DNA of 64,000 bases from Centrapalus pauciflorus. Taxonomy: Eukaryota; Streptophyta; Magnoliopsida; Asterales; Asteraceae. Positions within the stretch are counted from its first letter, which is position 1; every line of letters starts with the position of its first letter. The stretch lies in contig JAANYP010000154.1 of the NCBI GenBank assembly GCA_020465985.1, positions 62,501-126,500 of the forward strand, read 5' to 3'. The notes below the pieces were generated by a model. That model saw only the letters and a list, made by a program, of their open reading frames with translations, had not been told where the DNA came from and made no database searches. This document shows, piece by piece, positions 38,592 through 54,682 of this stretch. A program made the translations under genes and the position numbers.

Positions 38592-38594
<3 letters not shown>
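37570..38594. other. AT-rich non-coding spacer
   Basis: No gene seen. 37800-37920 carries CTTAAGA/TTTCAGA words like those at 35010-35430. Duplicated at about 42859-43883. Confidence 0.5.

Positions 38595-38677
<83 letters not shown>
38595..38677. repeat. (TA)n microsatellite
   Basis: Left flank of A3. Confidence 0.97.
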
Positions 38678-38681
<4 letters not shown>

Positions 38682-38683
38682 AT

Positions 38684-39479
<796 letters not shown>

Positions 39480-39509
39480 TATATATATACATATCTATAT
39501 ATAGCGGAG

Positions 39510-41280
39510 GGTTCTTCTACGAACATTTAAATACTGTGGGAAACTAATAACTAATCTCATCCATTGATTTATGCAATTAATGGCTAGATGTAGATGGTAT
39601 TTTTGAACTTTAAAGAAGGCTTTAGGGGTTTTTTTTTGTTGGAAAAATGGGTGGGTAAGTGGTATATTGGGGATAACATTGAAAAAGGAGCTGCACGTTT
39701 TTCCACACACAATTAATTCCCTCCTCGTTTTTCTCTTCATCCTTTTTTTCTCCCAAAAAAAAAACCACCAGAGTTTTTCTCTTCATCATTTTTTTTCTAT
39801 GAATACTATACAACTTTATATGTAGATTAAAATATATTCTATGGAGTCAACATAATATTCTATGGTGAATATACAACATTCTATGACGGAGATACAAAGC
39901 AACACAATCCGATCGAACATTCGACAATCACAATCAATGGTGCCCATGATGGAATCTTTTACAAATTGCATTAAAACAATGGATTCAAAACTATGATGTA
40001 AAAAAAATGTATAATAATTCTAGTTACATAGAATAACAATATTCTATGTAGAATATGTGAACTATCTACGTAGAATGTGAACAATCTACTTAGATTAGTG
40101 GTATTCTATGAAGAATATGTGAACATTCTGCGTAGAATTGGGGTATTCTATATAGAATATGTGACACTTACCTAAGATCTATATAAATTTGCAAACAATC
40201 TGTAAAAAACTATAAATGTGAGAAGATCTATATAGATTTACACTGATACAAAATATGAACATCATAAGATAACATAAAATCTGAGAAGAATACAGATTAA
40301 AAAATTCAAAATCTATAAATGTTTGTTGAAGATCTATTCAAACAACATAGAATACAAAAATCTATATACATTTACAGACAATCTATAAAAAACTACAAAG
40401 AATACAAAATAATCTACGTAGAATATATCTTTTTTGTCGTGTCTTTCCTATTGTCTTGCTCAGAGCTCTCGTCGTTTAGCAAGGTCTTGAGCGTTTCATC
40501 TTTACCCGATTCTGCGATTTCAAAATATAAAATAGACTAGAAAATATGAACATCATAATATAACATAAAATATGAGCAGAATACATATTAAAAAAATTCA
40601 AAATCTATAATTGTTTATAGAAGTTCTATTCAGACAACATAGAATACAAAAATATATATAGAGTTACAGACAACATAGAATGCAAGATATTCTACGTAGA
40701 ATGCAAGATATTCTACGTAGAATGCAAGATATTCTATGTAGAATGCAACATATTCTCCGTAGAATGCAACATATTCTACGTAGAATGCAACATATTCTAC
40801 GTAGAAGAAACGTTAAATAAAGCAACGAATACTCGAATCAAATATAAACATGACCTGAATTAGGAGAAAAACAATCGTCGACCTCCTCATCGGCTGCAAA
40901 ACCATTTGGAAAAATATTACACGGGGTCTGTTGAAATGTGTCGATCGACTCCATGGATTCAGGTGAAATAAAAAAAACGAAATGGTTTTCCGGCGACGGA
41001 ATCGAGCTTCTTCTTGCCGGAAAAAATGGAAGAAAAAGAAAAAATTAATGACAAACTCATTGATGATTACATAGTTTAATTAAAGGACAGTAAGATGGAA
41101 ACTTTTCTGAAAAGTTGCATTAAAAGAAGGAGGAAAAATGACTGATTTGCCCTTAGTGGACCCAACCATACTTGAAAATATTTACAACAATGCCATTGAT
41201 TATCCATCCTTGATCTTATTTATCCAATGGCTGAAATTGGTTCTTATGTTCCCACATTATTTAAGGTTCTTAAAAGAACC
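39510..41280. mobile_element. Family F TA-linked element, copy F1 (1.8 kb)
   Basis: The left end GGTTCTTCTACGAACA is degraded relative to F2; the right end (reverse complement) is GGTTCTTTTAAGAACC, with GAACC again at position 42. The interior is rich in TTCTATGTAGAAT-type words and holds a 21-bp minisatellite. No protein frame I would defend: the frame at 41138-41581 runs into (TA)n and the gap. Confidence 0.75.
40676..40805. repeat. 21-bp minisatellite inside F1
   Basis: About six copies of a unit like TAGAATGCAAGATATTCTACG, each junction creating the palindrome TTCTACGTAGAA. Copy 2 of the duplication has the same array at 45940-46069. Confidence 0.9.
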
Positions 41281-41284
41281 CAAT

Positions 41285-41286
<2 letters not shown>

Positions 41287-41338
<52 letters not shown>
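41287..41338. repeat. (TA)n microsatellite, cut by the assembly gap
   Basis: Right flank of F1; the tract runs into N bases. Confidence 0.95.
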
Positions 41339-41575
41339 NNNNNNNNNNNNNNNNNNNNNNNNNNNNNNNNNNNNNNNNNNNNNNNNNNNNNNNNNNNNNN
41401 NNNNNNNNNNNNNNNNNNNNNNNNNNNNNNNNNNNNNNNNNNNNNNNNNNNNNNNNNNNNNNNNNNNNNNNNNNNNNNNNNNNNNNNNNNNNNNNNNNNN
41501 NNNNNNNNNNNNNNNNNNNNNNNNNNNNNNNNNNNNNNNNNNNNNNNNNNNNNNNNNNNNNNNNNNNNNNNNNNN
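41339..41575. other. Assembly gap (237 N)
   Basis: A run of N placed exactly between the two copies of the segmental duplication and next to a (TA)n tract. True length unknown. Confidence 0.99.
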
Positions 41576-41703
41576 TGTTAGTTGTGTTTATGTAAATATA
41601 ATATCGTTGATATTTTTCCTCTTCAATGTCACTATTTCTTCAAGTATCTTCCAACCTAATCAATCATCGACACATAAATTATATACATATGTGAATATGT
41701 CTT

Positions 41704-41705
<2 letters not shown>

Positions 41706-41781
<76 letters not shown>
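41706..41781. repeat. (TA)n microsatellite
   Basis: Loop of the second foldback copy; its right arm ends at about 42642. Confidence 0.95.
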
Positions 41782-41787
<6 letters not shown>

Positions 41788-43880
41788 ATAATAATAAATA
41801 AAAATATAATACATAATCATTTTAGGATGTGCAAAAAAATCAAACCAGGACCAAAAAACAAAATCGAAAAACCAAAACCGAAATGGAAAAATTAAAGTCT
41901 ATTTGGTTTTACAATTTATAAAAATCAAAAAACCTAAACTGGAACAATATATTCAGATATAAAATTCAGACTATACTCACTTTTAGAATTGACACACACA
42001 CACACACACACACACATATATCCAAGACATATTCACATATGTATATAATTTATGTGTCGATGATTGATTAGGTTGGAAGATACTAGAATAAATAATAATG
42101 ACATTGGAGAGGAAAAATAACGACGATATTATCTTTACATAAACACAACTGATAAAAATGACATATATAAATGTCAACAATAATATTATAAAAATTAAAA
42201 TTAATAAAGAAGATGAACTTCAAATAAATTAGTAAAGAAAATATAAAATTATAATTAAAATAAAAGTTAAATTTAGAAAAAACGAACAATAGTAAATGTA
42301 AATAAAATATTAAAACATAAGTATATTTATAAATAAAATAAGTGTGTTTATAATGAATTAAGTAAATATATAAATAATATAATTATAAAGATAAAATAAA
42401 ATAAAATAAATGTTGGACTATAAATGGGTAAATAATCAAACCATAGTGACTAAAAGCATCACAGTGAAAAGGGTAAAAATGTCATTCTTAGAAATTTAAC
42501 AGTTGTGTCATTAAGTTTAACGGACGAGGGACTAAAAGTGGACAGAATTAGCAAAATAGAGATGAAATTTGACCTTATAAGGTTGAGGGACTGAATCCGG
42601 AAAAACTATCAAACCACAAGGACGAAAAATGTCCTTTACTCTATTTTTTTTTTTACTTTTTTAATTTATTTTTGTTGGGATTTTAGATGGTAGTTTAGGT
42701 ATTTACAAAATTTTTTAAATGATAAAATAAATTTAAAATAGTCATTTGGATACATATGTGAGACTTAACGGCTTATAAGGATATATATCTAATAAGAAAG
42801 TTTGCAAGAATATATGCGTAATATATAAAGTTTACAACGATATATATGAAATTCTCCCTACTTATTTTTAGTTTACAAACCATAAAACTATTAATTATAT
42901 TAATTATTATAATTTCAGTTATCTTTTTTCAATTATTCATTAAAATATAAGTTCAGTTTATTCTTATTTTAATATATTTATCATATTAATTATTATTATT
43001 TAATTTTGTTTGTATAAATTATTTAATTATAATATATAATTACTTAGATATAATATTTTAAAGTAATATATTTTTAGATGTTTCATATTATGAAACAAAC
43101 AATCTTAAGATAACCTCTTAATTTCAAATTTCAGATCTTAAGACAACCTCTAAATTTCAAATGTGGATTTCTGATTTCAGACATTAAACTCTTTTTAAAA
43201 AAATAACACCTTAGTAAAGTAGTAATTAATATAACAGTTATATTTTATGTTCAAGTAGAGGTAGGGGTGACATCGATATAGTATGACAACCGAATTGGGT
43301 GACACCATATTCTTTTTAGGCATGTCATTAGTACTGTGGACTAAAATGATTATAAAATTCTGGTACTAGTATCCATATATGTATATTCGATATTGGACTG
43401 GTTAGTGCCTTTATTTTCCATTCATCAGAGCTAATATCATAAGCAATAAACAAAACGAATATCAAATTCAAAAAATAAATTTAATATCAAGGAACAACTA
43501 CCCATTTCAAAAGAAGATAGTTTGAGAACCTGTTGTGAGCGGTGAGTATCGATCCTTGATGCTCTTTTTACTTTTTTTTTTCTTCATTTATGACTAGTGT
43601 AAGTTGAGAAGCCAATAAACAATGTTAATATCAAATCCAATAAATAAAATTTATATAAAATCAACAAACAAAAGTAATATCAAAATGGGTTATTATTAAC
43701 TTGAAGATTTATAAATTATTTTTATTTTTATTTTTCTGTCTTTTAAAGGATTTTAAGTCTATTTTTTAATCAAGTAAATTGTTGGACACGTCTACTTGAT
43801 CGCTTGGATATTTGTTGACGAACTTTAATTTGTCAAATCAAAAAATTATTTTCTAAAAAAATTAAGATTTTTGTTAAAAG

Positions 43881-43883
<3 letters not shown>

Positions 43884-43966
<83 letters not shown>
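43884..43966. repeat. (TA)n microsatellite
   Basis: Left flank of A4, same length as at 38595-38677. Confidence 0.97.
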
Positions 43967-43970
<4 letters not shown>

Positions 43971-43972
43971 AT

Positions 43973-44345
43973 GGTTCGAGAGAGTACCACCATTATGCAG
44001 CGCACCAGAAGGTACCACCTTTAAAAAAACTTTTTTTAAATTTTGTTTTCATAAACATGTTTTAATTAACATTATGAAGATCATACGTAAATTTCACATA
44101 CATTCACATCTCCTAGCTCCTAAAAAATGATGTGAACACACACTTACATAATTTTGAAGACATGTGAACATGCATTTATGTGATGTGTGTTTTCATTCAC
44201 TTAGAGTGTTCGGATTTGAGTGAAATTTACATATGATTTGTGTACTGTTAATTAGAACATGTTCATGAAAATTTTTTTCAAAAAAATTACTTTTAAGGGT
44301 GGTACCTTCTGGTGCGCTGCATTAGAGGTAGTACTCACTTGAACC
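43973..44345. mobile_element. Family A TA-linked MITE, copy A4
   Basis: Duplicate of A3 with only a few substitutions. The right flank (TA)n (44353-44413) is shorter than in copy 1. Confidence 0.85.
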
Positions 44346-44349
44346 TAAA

Positions 44350-44417
<68 letters not shown>

Positions 44418-44740
44418 GGTTCGTGTGAGTACCTAAAAAATGCAGAGTACCGTGAGTACCTGTGAATACACGGGTTTCAGATGTGAACTTGCTCCGAAAA
44501 AAGTTTTTTTTTAATTTCTTTCCATATTCATTTAGATACAAATAATATAAGGCTATTCGTAAAAAATTATGTACATTTACACTTTCTATCATCTTAAAAG
44601 TCATGTGAACATGAAAAAATTCATGTAAACATATTTAGTTGTGACAGTACAGTTCATGTGAACACACACGTTTCACATAGTTCTAGTGTGTGTTTATGTG
44701 TGATTTTTTGCAAGTAGTCTTGTATTATTAATTTAAAATG
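44418..44740. mobile_element. Family G TA-linked element, copy G2
   Basis: Left end GGTTCGTGTGAGTACC. This is the better preserved counterpart of G1. TA-rich stretch 44743-44766 on the right. Confidence 0.6.
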
Positions 44741-44772
44741 TATATATATATACATATATATATATAGGGGAG

Positions 44773-46544
44773 GGTTCTTCTAAGAACCTTAAATAATGTG
44801 GGAACCTAAGAACTAATCTCATCCATTGATTTTATGAAATTAATGGCTTAGATGTAAGATGGTATTTTTGAAATTAAGAAGGCTTTAGTGGTTTTTTTTG
44901 TTAGAAAAATGGGTGGGTAAGGGGTATATTGGGGATAACATTGAAAAAGGAGTTGCACGTTTTTCCACAAACAATTAATTTCCTCCTCGTTTTTCTCTTC
45001 ATCCTTTTTTTTTTCTCCCAAAAAAAAACCACCAGAGTTTTTCTCTTCATCCTTTTTTTTCTATGAATACTATACAACTTTATATGTAGATTAAAATATA
45101 TTCTATGGAGTCAACATAATATTCTATGGTGAATATACAACATTCTATGACGGAGATACAAAGCCACACAATCCGATCGAACATTCGACAATCACAATCA
45201 ATGGTGCCCATGATGGAATCTTTTACAAATTGCATTAAAACAATGGACTCAAAACTATGATGTAAAAAAAATGTATAACAATTCTAGTTACATAGAATAA
45301 CAATATTCTATGTAGAATATGTGAACTATCTACGTAGAATGTGAACAATCTACTTAGATTAGTGGTATTCTATGAAGAATATGTGAACATTCTGCGTAGA
45401 ATTGGGGTATTCTATATAGAATATGTGACACTTACCTAAGATCTATATAAATTTGCAAACAATCTGTAAAAAACTATAAATGTGAGAAGATCTATATAGA
45501 TTTACACTGATACAAAATATGAACATCATAAGATAACATAAAATCTGAGAAGAATACAGATTAAAAAATTCAAAATCTATAAATGTTTGTTGAAGATCTA
45601 TTCAAACAACATAGAATACAAAAATCTATATACATTTACAGACAATCTATAAAAAACTACAAAGAATACAAAATAATCTACGTAGAATATATCTTTTTTG
45701 TCGTGTCTTTCCTATTGTCTTGCTCAGAGCTCTCGTCGTTTAGCAAGGTCTTGAGCGTTTCATCTTTACCCGATTCTGCGATTTCAAAATATAAAATAGA
45801 CTAGAAAATATGAACATCATAATATAACATAAAATATGAGCAGAATACATATTAAAAAAATTCAAAATCTATAATTGTTTATAGAAGTTCTATTCAGACA
45901 ACATAGAATACAAAAATATATATAGAGTTACAGACAACATAGAATGCAAGATATTCTACGTAGAATGCAAGATATTCTACGTAGAATGCAAGATATTCTA
46001 TGTAGAATGCAACATATTCTCCGTAGAATGCAACATATTCTACGTAGAATGCAACATATTCTACGTAGAAGAAACGTTAAATAAAGCAACGAATACTCGA
46101 ATCAAATATAAACATGACCTGAATTAGGAGAAAAACAATCGTCGACCTCCTCATCGGCTGCAAAACCATTTGGAAAAATATTACACGGGGTCTGTTGAAA
46201 TGTGTCGATCGACTCCATGGATTCAGGTGAAATAAAAAAAACGAAATGGTTTTCCGGCGACGGAATCGAGCTTCTTCTTGCCGGAAAAAATGGAAGAAAA
46301 AGAAAAAATTAATGACAAACTCATTGATGATTACATAGTTTAATTAAAGGACAGTAAGATGGAAACTTTTCTGAAAAGTTGCATTAAAAGAAGGAGGAAA
46401 AATGACTGATTTGCCCTTAGTGGACCCAACCATACTTGAAAATATTTACAACAATGCCATTGATTATCCATCCTTGATCTTATTTATCCAATGGCTGAAA
46501 TTGGTTCTTATGTTCCCACATTATTTAAGGTTCTTAAAAGAACC
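44773..46544. mobile_element. Family F TA-linked element, copy F2 (1.8 kb)
   Basis: Ends GGTTCTTCTAAGAACC and GGTTCTTTTAAGAACC; half-sites at about 34 and 42 are clear on the left (GGGAACC, AAGAACT). The 21-bp array lies at 45940-46069. Flanked by TA-rich DNA on both sides. Confidence 0.8.
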
Positions 46545-46548
46545 CAAT

Positions 46549-46786
<238 letters not shown>

Positions 46787-46788
46787 TG

Positions 46789-47119
46789 GGATCATTGCAG
46801 AACCTAAATTTGGTGCACAACTGTAGAACATATAATCGATGTTGAATATTCAAATTTATAACGTTCAATCGATGTTGAATATATATAAAATTCGGACGAT
46901 TCAATGTTGAATATTCAATGTCGAATATTCAGTGGTGAATATTCAATGTTGAATATTCAAAAAAAATTTGAAAAAATATAAAATCACCAATCACGTTTTA
47001 AAGAGAATAAAATTCTTGTTTTTATGGTATAATTTTTTTGTTTTATAAATTATTAATTCTTATGTTTTTTTTAAAGTTGGTTCTGCAGTTGTGCACCAAA
47101 TTTAGATCTGCAATGATCC
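46789..47119. mobile_element. Family E TA-linked element (331 bp)
   Basis: Ends GGATCATTGCAGAACC and GGATCATTGCAGATCT; AGAAC(C/A) at 37-42 on both ends; arms share AAATTTGGTGCACAACTG. The interior has TTGAATATTCAA palindromes in tandem (about 46840-46960). (TA)n on both sides. Confidence 0.85.
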
Positions 47120-47122
47120 TCT

Positions 47123-47268
<146 letters not shown>

Positions 47269-47708
47269 AGAGGTTCTTTTAAGAACCTTAAAGATGGTAA
47301 GAACTTAAGAACCTTTTAGAGTCATTGGATCAAAAGGGTATTTTTGGAATAAAAAAATATTATCTTTTCTCTCCACTTTTTTTATTGTATGCATATCTTT
47401 TTCCTTCTCTCTCTTACTTTTTTTTAATTTTCATTTTCTCTTTCTTTTATGAGAATTTATTTTAGTATTAAAAAACGTTTTTTATAAAAAAATATTTTTT
47501 TTCTATATAGAAAATTATTTAATTGCTAAAAGATTAATGTATTCTATATAGAAATATTATGTGTCTATATAGAATGTTATATAATTCACATCTTCTTATG
47601 TAGATTAACATTACTATTCATAATCTATGTAGAATGTTATGTTTCTTATATACTTTTTTATGTTTATTATATATTTCTATATCCTTTTATGTAGATTAAC
47701 ATTACTAT

Positions 47709-49520
47709 TCAATGTGTTTTTGTTATATTTTATATCAGTTGCATTCCAAGTGTTTGATAAAATGTCTAAATGAAATCTTCTTTTTTGTTTCAATGTGTTT
47801 TTGGTATTTCTTATCATGTAATCTATGTAGAATATATGATATTTGAAATTCTACACGACATTCTACGTAGATTGTATGTCATTCTACGTAGATTGCATGA
47901 CATTCTACGTAGATTGCATGACATTCTACGTAGATTGCATGACATTCTACATAAATTGCATGACATTCTACGTAGATTGTACCTAGAATGTGTTTGTCGA
48001 TACTCAACATAGAATATGACAGATTCATTTTCCATGTTTTATAATGAAGATTATTTGTAAGATATTAGATTTATAATTAACGTAATAGTTATTAGATGTT
48101 TTACATGATAATCTACATAAAATATAATACAAGACTACTTTTAAAAAATCACATATAATCTATGTAGAATGTTATGTTTCTTATGTAGTTCATATATTTT
48201 TATGTTTCTTATACATTTCTATATCTTTTTATGTACATTAACATTACTAGTCAATGTGTTTTTGGTATATTTTATATCAGTTGCATACCAAGTGTTTGAT
48301 AAAATGTCTAAATGAAATCTTTTTTTGTTTCAATGTGTTTTTGGTATATTTTATCATGTAATCTACGTATAATATATGATATTTGACATTATACACGACA
48401 TTTTACGTAGATTGCATGACATTCTACGTAGATTGCATGTCATTCTATGTAGATCGCATGATATTCTACGTAGATTGCATGACATTCTACATAGATTGTA
48501 CATAAAATATGTTCGTTAATACTTTACATAGAATATGACAGATTTATTTTCCATGTTTTATAATGAAGATTATTTGTAAGATGTTAGATTTATAATGAAT
48601 ATAATAGTTATTAAATGCTTTACATGATAATCTACATAAATTACATGATAATCTACGTAGATTACATGATAATCTACATAGAGTATAATAGAAGACTACT
48701 TGTAAAAGATCACACATAATCTATGTAGATGGTATATTTCTTATGTATTTCATATATTTTATGTTTCTTATACATTTTTATATCTTTTTATGTAGTTTAA
48801 CATTACTATTCAATGTGGTTTTGATATATTTTATATCAGTTGCCTACCAAGTGTTTGATAAAATGTCTAAATGAAATCTTCTTTTTCTGTTATAACGTGT
48901 TTTTGGTATATTTTATCATGTAATCTACGTAGAATATATGATATTTGACATTCTACACGACATTCTACGTAGATTGCAACCATTCTACGTAGATTGCATG
49001 ACATTCTACGTAGATTGTACATAGAATATGTTCATCGACACTCTACATAGAATATGACAGATTCATTTTCCATGTTTTATAATGAAGATTATTTGTAAGA
49101 TATTAGATTTATAATGAATGCAATAGTTATTAGATGTTTTAGATGATCTACATAGAATATAATACAAGACTACTTGTAAAAAATCACACATAATCTATGT
49201 AGAATGTTATGCTTCTTATATTTTTATGTTTCTTATACATTTCTATATCTTTTTATGTAAATTAACATTACTATTTAATGTGTTTTTGGTATATTTTATA
49301 TCAGTTGCATACCAAGTGTTTGATAAAATGTCTAAATGAAATCTTCTTTTTTTTGTTTCAATGTGTTTTTCATATATTCTATAATGTAATCTACGTAGAA
49401 TATATGATACGTGGAATTCTACACGACATTCTACGTAGATTGCATGATATTCTACGTAGATTGTATGCCATTTTACGTATATTGCATGCTATTCTACGTA
49501 GATTGTACATAGAATATGTT
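47709..49520. repeat. Higher-order tandem repeat in F3, four units of about 465-560 bp
   Basis: Units start near 47709, 48251, 48810 and 49275 with TCAATGTGTTTTTG or a variant. Each ends in a 21-bp array of ATTCTACGTAGATTGCATGAC-like monomers (for example 47854-47990) whose core is the palindrome TCTACGTAGA. Confidence 0.85.
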
Positions 49521-49709
49521 CGTTAACATATTTAATATAGAAAAAAATATTTTATATAGGCACATAATATTTCTATATAAAATACATTAATTTTTAAGCA
49601 ATTAAATAAGTTTTCTATATAGAAAAAAATATTTTTTATAAAAAAACGTTTTTTTACTATAAAAGTCAATTCTCTTGAAAGGAAAATAATATGGAAATGA
49701 AAAAATTAA

Positions 49710-50468
49710 GGGGCCGTTTGGTTCACTGGAATCCGAGGGAATTGGAGGGAAAAAGAATCTAATTCCAGTCAATTCATGTATTTGGTTCAATTATAAAAAG
49801 GAATTGGATTCCATTAAAATTGAAATTTTCCAATGAATGAAGGAAAATAACATTCCTTCACACAATGGATGGAATTCAATTCCTTTTCAAAGCAGAAAGT
49901 GGTTGATTACAAAAATACCCCTTACGTTTAACACGCTACACTACACCATGTCTAGTCTTACCCCACCCACCCTACCTAGCTACCTAGCTACCCACCCACC
50001 CTACCCTACCCCATCCCACCCACCTCTAAAGTCTAACCCACCTACCCCAACCCTACCTTTGCTATCCAACCTACTCTTACCTACTACCCACCATACCTAC
50101 CATTACCTACCTACCCACCCACCCATACCCACCCACCCTACCCTACCCTACCGTACCCCATCCCACCCAACTCTAACCCACCTACCCCAACTCTACCTAT
50201 GTTATCCAACCTACCCTTACCTACTACCCACCATACCTACCCCTACCCACCTACCCATCCCTCATCCATCATACATTACCCACCCCACCCGACCCGACCC
50301 AACCCTACCATCCTACCCTCCAACGAATTATGAAATTGGATTCTTCAAATTTCATTTTTAGCCAACCAAACATGATTTGGATTCCAATTCCAATTCCAAT
50401 TCCTTGCAGATTCCAATTCCTTAACGGATTCCAATTCTTTTAAAACATTCTGCGAACCAAACGCCACC
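49710..50468. mobile_element. PIF/Harbinger (Tourist)-like MITE nested in F3
   Basis: Terminal repeats GGGGCCGTTTGGTTC and (reverse complement) GGTGGCGTTTGGTTC, flanked by TAA on both sides (49707-49709 and 50469-50471), the three-base target duplication of this superfamily. Sub-terminal GGAATTGG/CCAATTCC words are in opposite orientation. The centre is a CCCACCCTA-type array. Confidence 0.8.
49958..50322. repeat. (CCCACCCTA)-like minisatellite in the MITE centre
   Basis: About 365 bp of ACCTACC/CCCACCC words on one strand, strikingly C-rich in an AT-rich region. The 174-codon plus-strand frame here is a translation of the array. Confidence 0.85.
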
Positions 50469-50584
50469 TAAGAGAGAGAAAAATAATTACAAAATTGACA
50501 TCCAATATATCAACCATTGATTCTATTAATCCAAAGGCCATAGAAGGTTCTTAAGTTCTCACAATATTTATGGTTCTCAATAGA

Positions 50585-50693
<109 letters not shown>

Positions 50694-50694
50694 T

Positions 50695-51653
50695 GAGGCA
50701 CAATTGAGAACTTTTATGCATCGAGAACCTCGAGGAACTTTTTGTATTGGATAATCTACCAAGGGTGCACAAAGGGCATTTAGGAAAAACTAAAGATATG
50801 GTAATTAATTTATTTCTAAAAATCATTAAAAGATAATTAGGAGTTACATTTTGAATTAAAATATCATATTAACTACATTCCTCATTTTTCTCCTCATCTC
50901 TCTCTCTCTCCCTTTCTCTCTAATCGTGTTCTTCATGATTTTCATAGTGATGATGATTTGAATACGAAGATTAACGATGAACAACGATGATGATGAACAT
51001 GAACAAGAGATGCAACTGATGATAATTATGAAGAACACGATGCATCAAATGGATGATGAACGATGAATAATGATGATGCATAGATGGATGATGAACAATG
51101 ACGATACATAGATGGATGATGAACGATGAGCAACGAAAAATGATGATGCATAAATGGATGATGAACAATGACGATGCATAGATGAATGATGAATAAGTTG
51201 AACACGATGCATAGATGAATGAAGAATATGAACGACGAACATGATGCATAGATGAATGATGAACAAGTTGAACACGATGCATAAATGAATTTTTGTATTT
51301 TTTTTGTTAAATGCGTCTTTTTTGAACACGATGCATAGATTAACACGATTAACGATGAAATGCATCGATCTCCATCATCTTTTTTGAATTTGTGTAATTT
51401 TTGTTAAATTTGGAAATGTATCAACTGAATTTCTTTAGCATTTATTATTTGATTATTTGTTGAAATATTAAATTTAATGATGTATGCACATTACTCAAAA
51501 TGTCATTCCTTGTTTGTTTCTATAATGCACAAGATGCATAAAATTGTCCAACTATTTACCATTTTGTCATTAGTATAATCCTTACAATTTTTTGATCTAA
51601 TGGATGATATAGGTTCTTTTGTAACTCGATGCATAAAAGTTCTCAATTGAACC
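50695..51653. mobile_element. Family C TA-linked element, copy C2 (about 0.96 kb)
   Basis: Right end (reverse complement) GGTTCAATTGAGAACT with AAGAACC at 36-42; the left end is degraded (GGCACAATTGAGAAC). The interior 50950-51360 is a degenerate minisatellite of GATGCATAGATGGATGATGA-type units, the reverse strand of the repeats in C1. No (TA)n at the right edge. Confidence 0.75.
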
Positions 51654-52046
51654 TCCCTTATGAACTCTGTGAACAAATAAAAAAAAATACATATAAACAT
51701 TCATATATATATCAACAAATGTTTGTTATAAGATTCATATGATTCAAAAAGTTCAAAGAGATGTCTGCAACAAGATTCATAACATTCAAAGGTTCATAGC
51801 AGTATTTGTAACAAAATTCTTAAAATTCAACAAAATTCATAAATTTCAATTCACAATTAATAGGATTCAACAAGATTAATAGGATCCAACAAGATTCATA
51901 GGATCCAATAAGATTCATAGGTTGATACTTAATAGAAGGGTTCGGTCGTATCTGCAACAAGATTCATAACATTCAAAGTCATTTTATGATTGTTCACAAT
52001 GAATAAAGTGTTCACAAAAAATTCTCTGTCTATACACATACACACA
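51654..52046. other. Spacer with degenerate GATTCATA repeats
   Basis: About 390 bp with several AAGATTCATARGATTCAA-like words (51720-51960). No gene. Confidence 0.5.
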
Positions 52047-52405
52047 AGTTCAAGTGAGTACCACTTATTATGCAGCGCACAAGAAAAGTACCACTCTTAG
52101 AAATATATATTTTGTTATAAGTTTTTTCATCATATGTATTAATTAACATTATAAAGATAATATATAAATTTCAGGCATATTCACACATTATTGCATCATG
52201 TATCACATAAATGTACGTTCACATACATGCAAATTTATGTAAGTGTGTGGTCACATCATTTAAGGAGTTACAGATGTGAATGAATGTGAAATTTACATAT
52301 CATTTATAAAAGTTTAATTAAAACATGTTTATGAAAAAAATTTAAATTTCTTTTAAAGGTGACATCTTCCGGTGCGCTGAATAATAAGTAGGTATCTTTC
52401 AAACC
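52047..52405. mobile_element. Family A TA-linked MITE, copy A5 (359 bp)
   Basis: Left end AGTTCAAGTGAGTACC; right end (reverse complement) GGTTTGAAAGATACC. More diverged than A1, A3 and A4 but with the same inner words (TGCAGCGCAC, TTAATTAACATTA). (TA)n follows. Confidence 0.75.
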
Positions 52406-52417
52406 ATATACATGCAT

Positions 52418-52574
<157 letters not shown>

Positions 52575-52578
52575 TTCA

Positions 52579-53555
<977 letters not shown>

Positions 53556-53558
53556 AGT

Positions 53559-54586
53559 GGATCAAATGAGGACCGTGCTTAAAATAAAGCCGATAAGAAC
53601 TAATAAAAGATCGCCACGTAAGCAATAGTCGTCTCTCACCTTAAAGGGCATTATAGACATTTACTTGATTTTTATATATGGTAACATGATTAATTTTTAT
53701 TTAAAAATAAATAAATATATGAATTTCGTATCTTGTCACATTTCAATTTCAAAATTTAAATATTTCAATTTTAACAAAACTCTCGATCAACATATATATC
53801 AATTTCAATTCCAAAAATTAAATATATCAATTTCAAATTTCAACATCCATATTCACTAATACACAGCCGTGAACCACTTTCCACTCTACCAAAATGAACC
53901 GCCATGCACCACCACTTGGACTCGCCACTCACCGTGAACCACTCGTTACTCGCCTCTGCCGTGAATGAAAGTTTGTAGTGTGCACCTTACCGTGAACCAA
54001 ACTGCGTTGAACCACCAGTGAACGAAACTGTGTTGAACCATCGTACCGTGAACCACTCGTCACTCACCTCTGCTGTGAATGAAACTACGTTGAACCACCG
54101 TGAATGAAAGTTCGTAGTGTGCACCTCACACACCAGTGGTGTGCACCGTTGAACCACCTCACGCACCGTGAATGAAAGTTCTCGTCTTTAGTCTGTTGCC
54201 GTGCACCACACCGACCGCCTCACCGTCTGTCGCCGTGAACCACCACCCTCCGATCTTCTTCTCCATCCTCAATCGCCTGAATAGCCGTGAATCACTCTCC
54301 TGGAATGTTCCGGATGCTATTGCCGTGAATCAGGCTACAAATCGAAACCGCCACCCACACCCCCGATTTGTTTTAAAAAAACGAAACCTCCTCATTAATT
54401 GCATATATTTGTTAAAAATATAAAGGTGCACAAATGACAAAATTGTCCTCTAAATGTTTTCCAAGTTGTATAAAACTCTATTTAATTACAAAATTGTCAC
54501 CTTGCATTTTATTGGTTGATTCACAAATTTTAACAATTTCATTGGTTCTTATTATCCTCATTTTAAGCACGGTCCTCATTTTATCC
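53559..54586. mobile_element. Family H TA-linked element (about 1.03 kb)
   Basis: Ends GGATCAAATGAGGACC and GGATAAAATGAGGACC, both followed by GTGCTTAAAAT and by AAGAAC ending at 42-43. The interior 53868-54330 is GC-richer and built of repeated CCGTGAACCACTCGT and GTGAATGAAAGTTCGT words. (TA)n on both sides. Confidence 0.85.
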
Positions 54587-54588
54587 TC

Positions 54589-54592
<4 letters not shown>

Positions 54593-54678
<86 letters not shown>
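54593..54678. repeat. (TA)n microsatellite
   Basis: Shared by H and B2. Confidence 0.97.
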
Positions 54679-54680
<2 letters not shown>

Positions 54681-54682
54681 CA

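Noticed and set aside
47770..48012. 80-codon frame with LHDILRR repeats
   Set aside because: The seven-residue repeat is just the 21-bp minisatellite read in frame; the opposite strand gives an equally regular frame.
49837..50361. 174-codon Pro/Thr-rich plus-strand frame
   Set aside because: It is the translation of the CCCACCCTA-type array in a nested MITE; no start context, no family resemblance.
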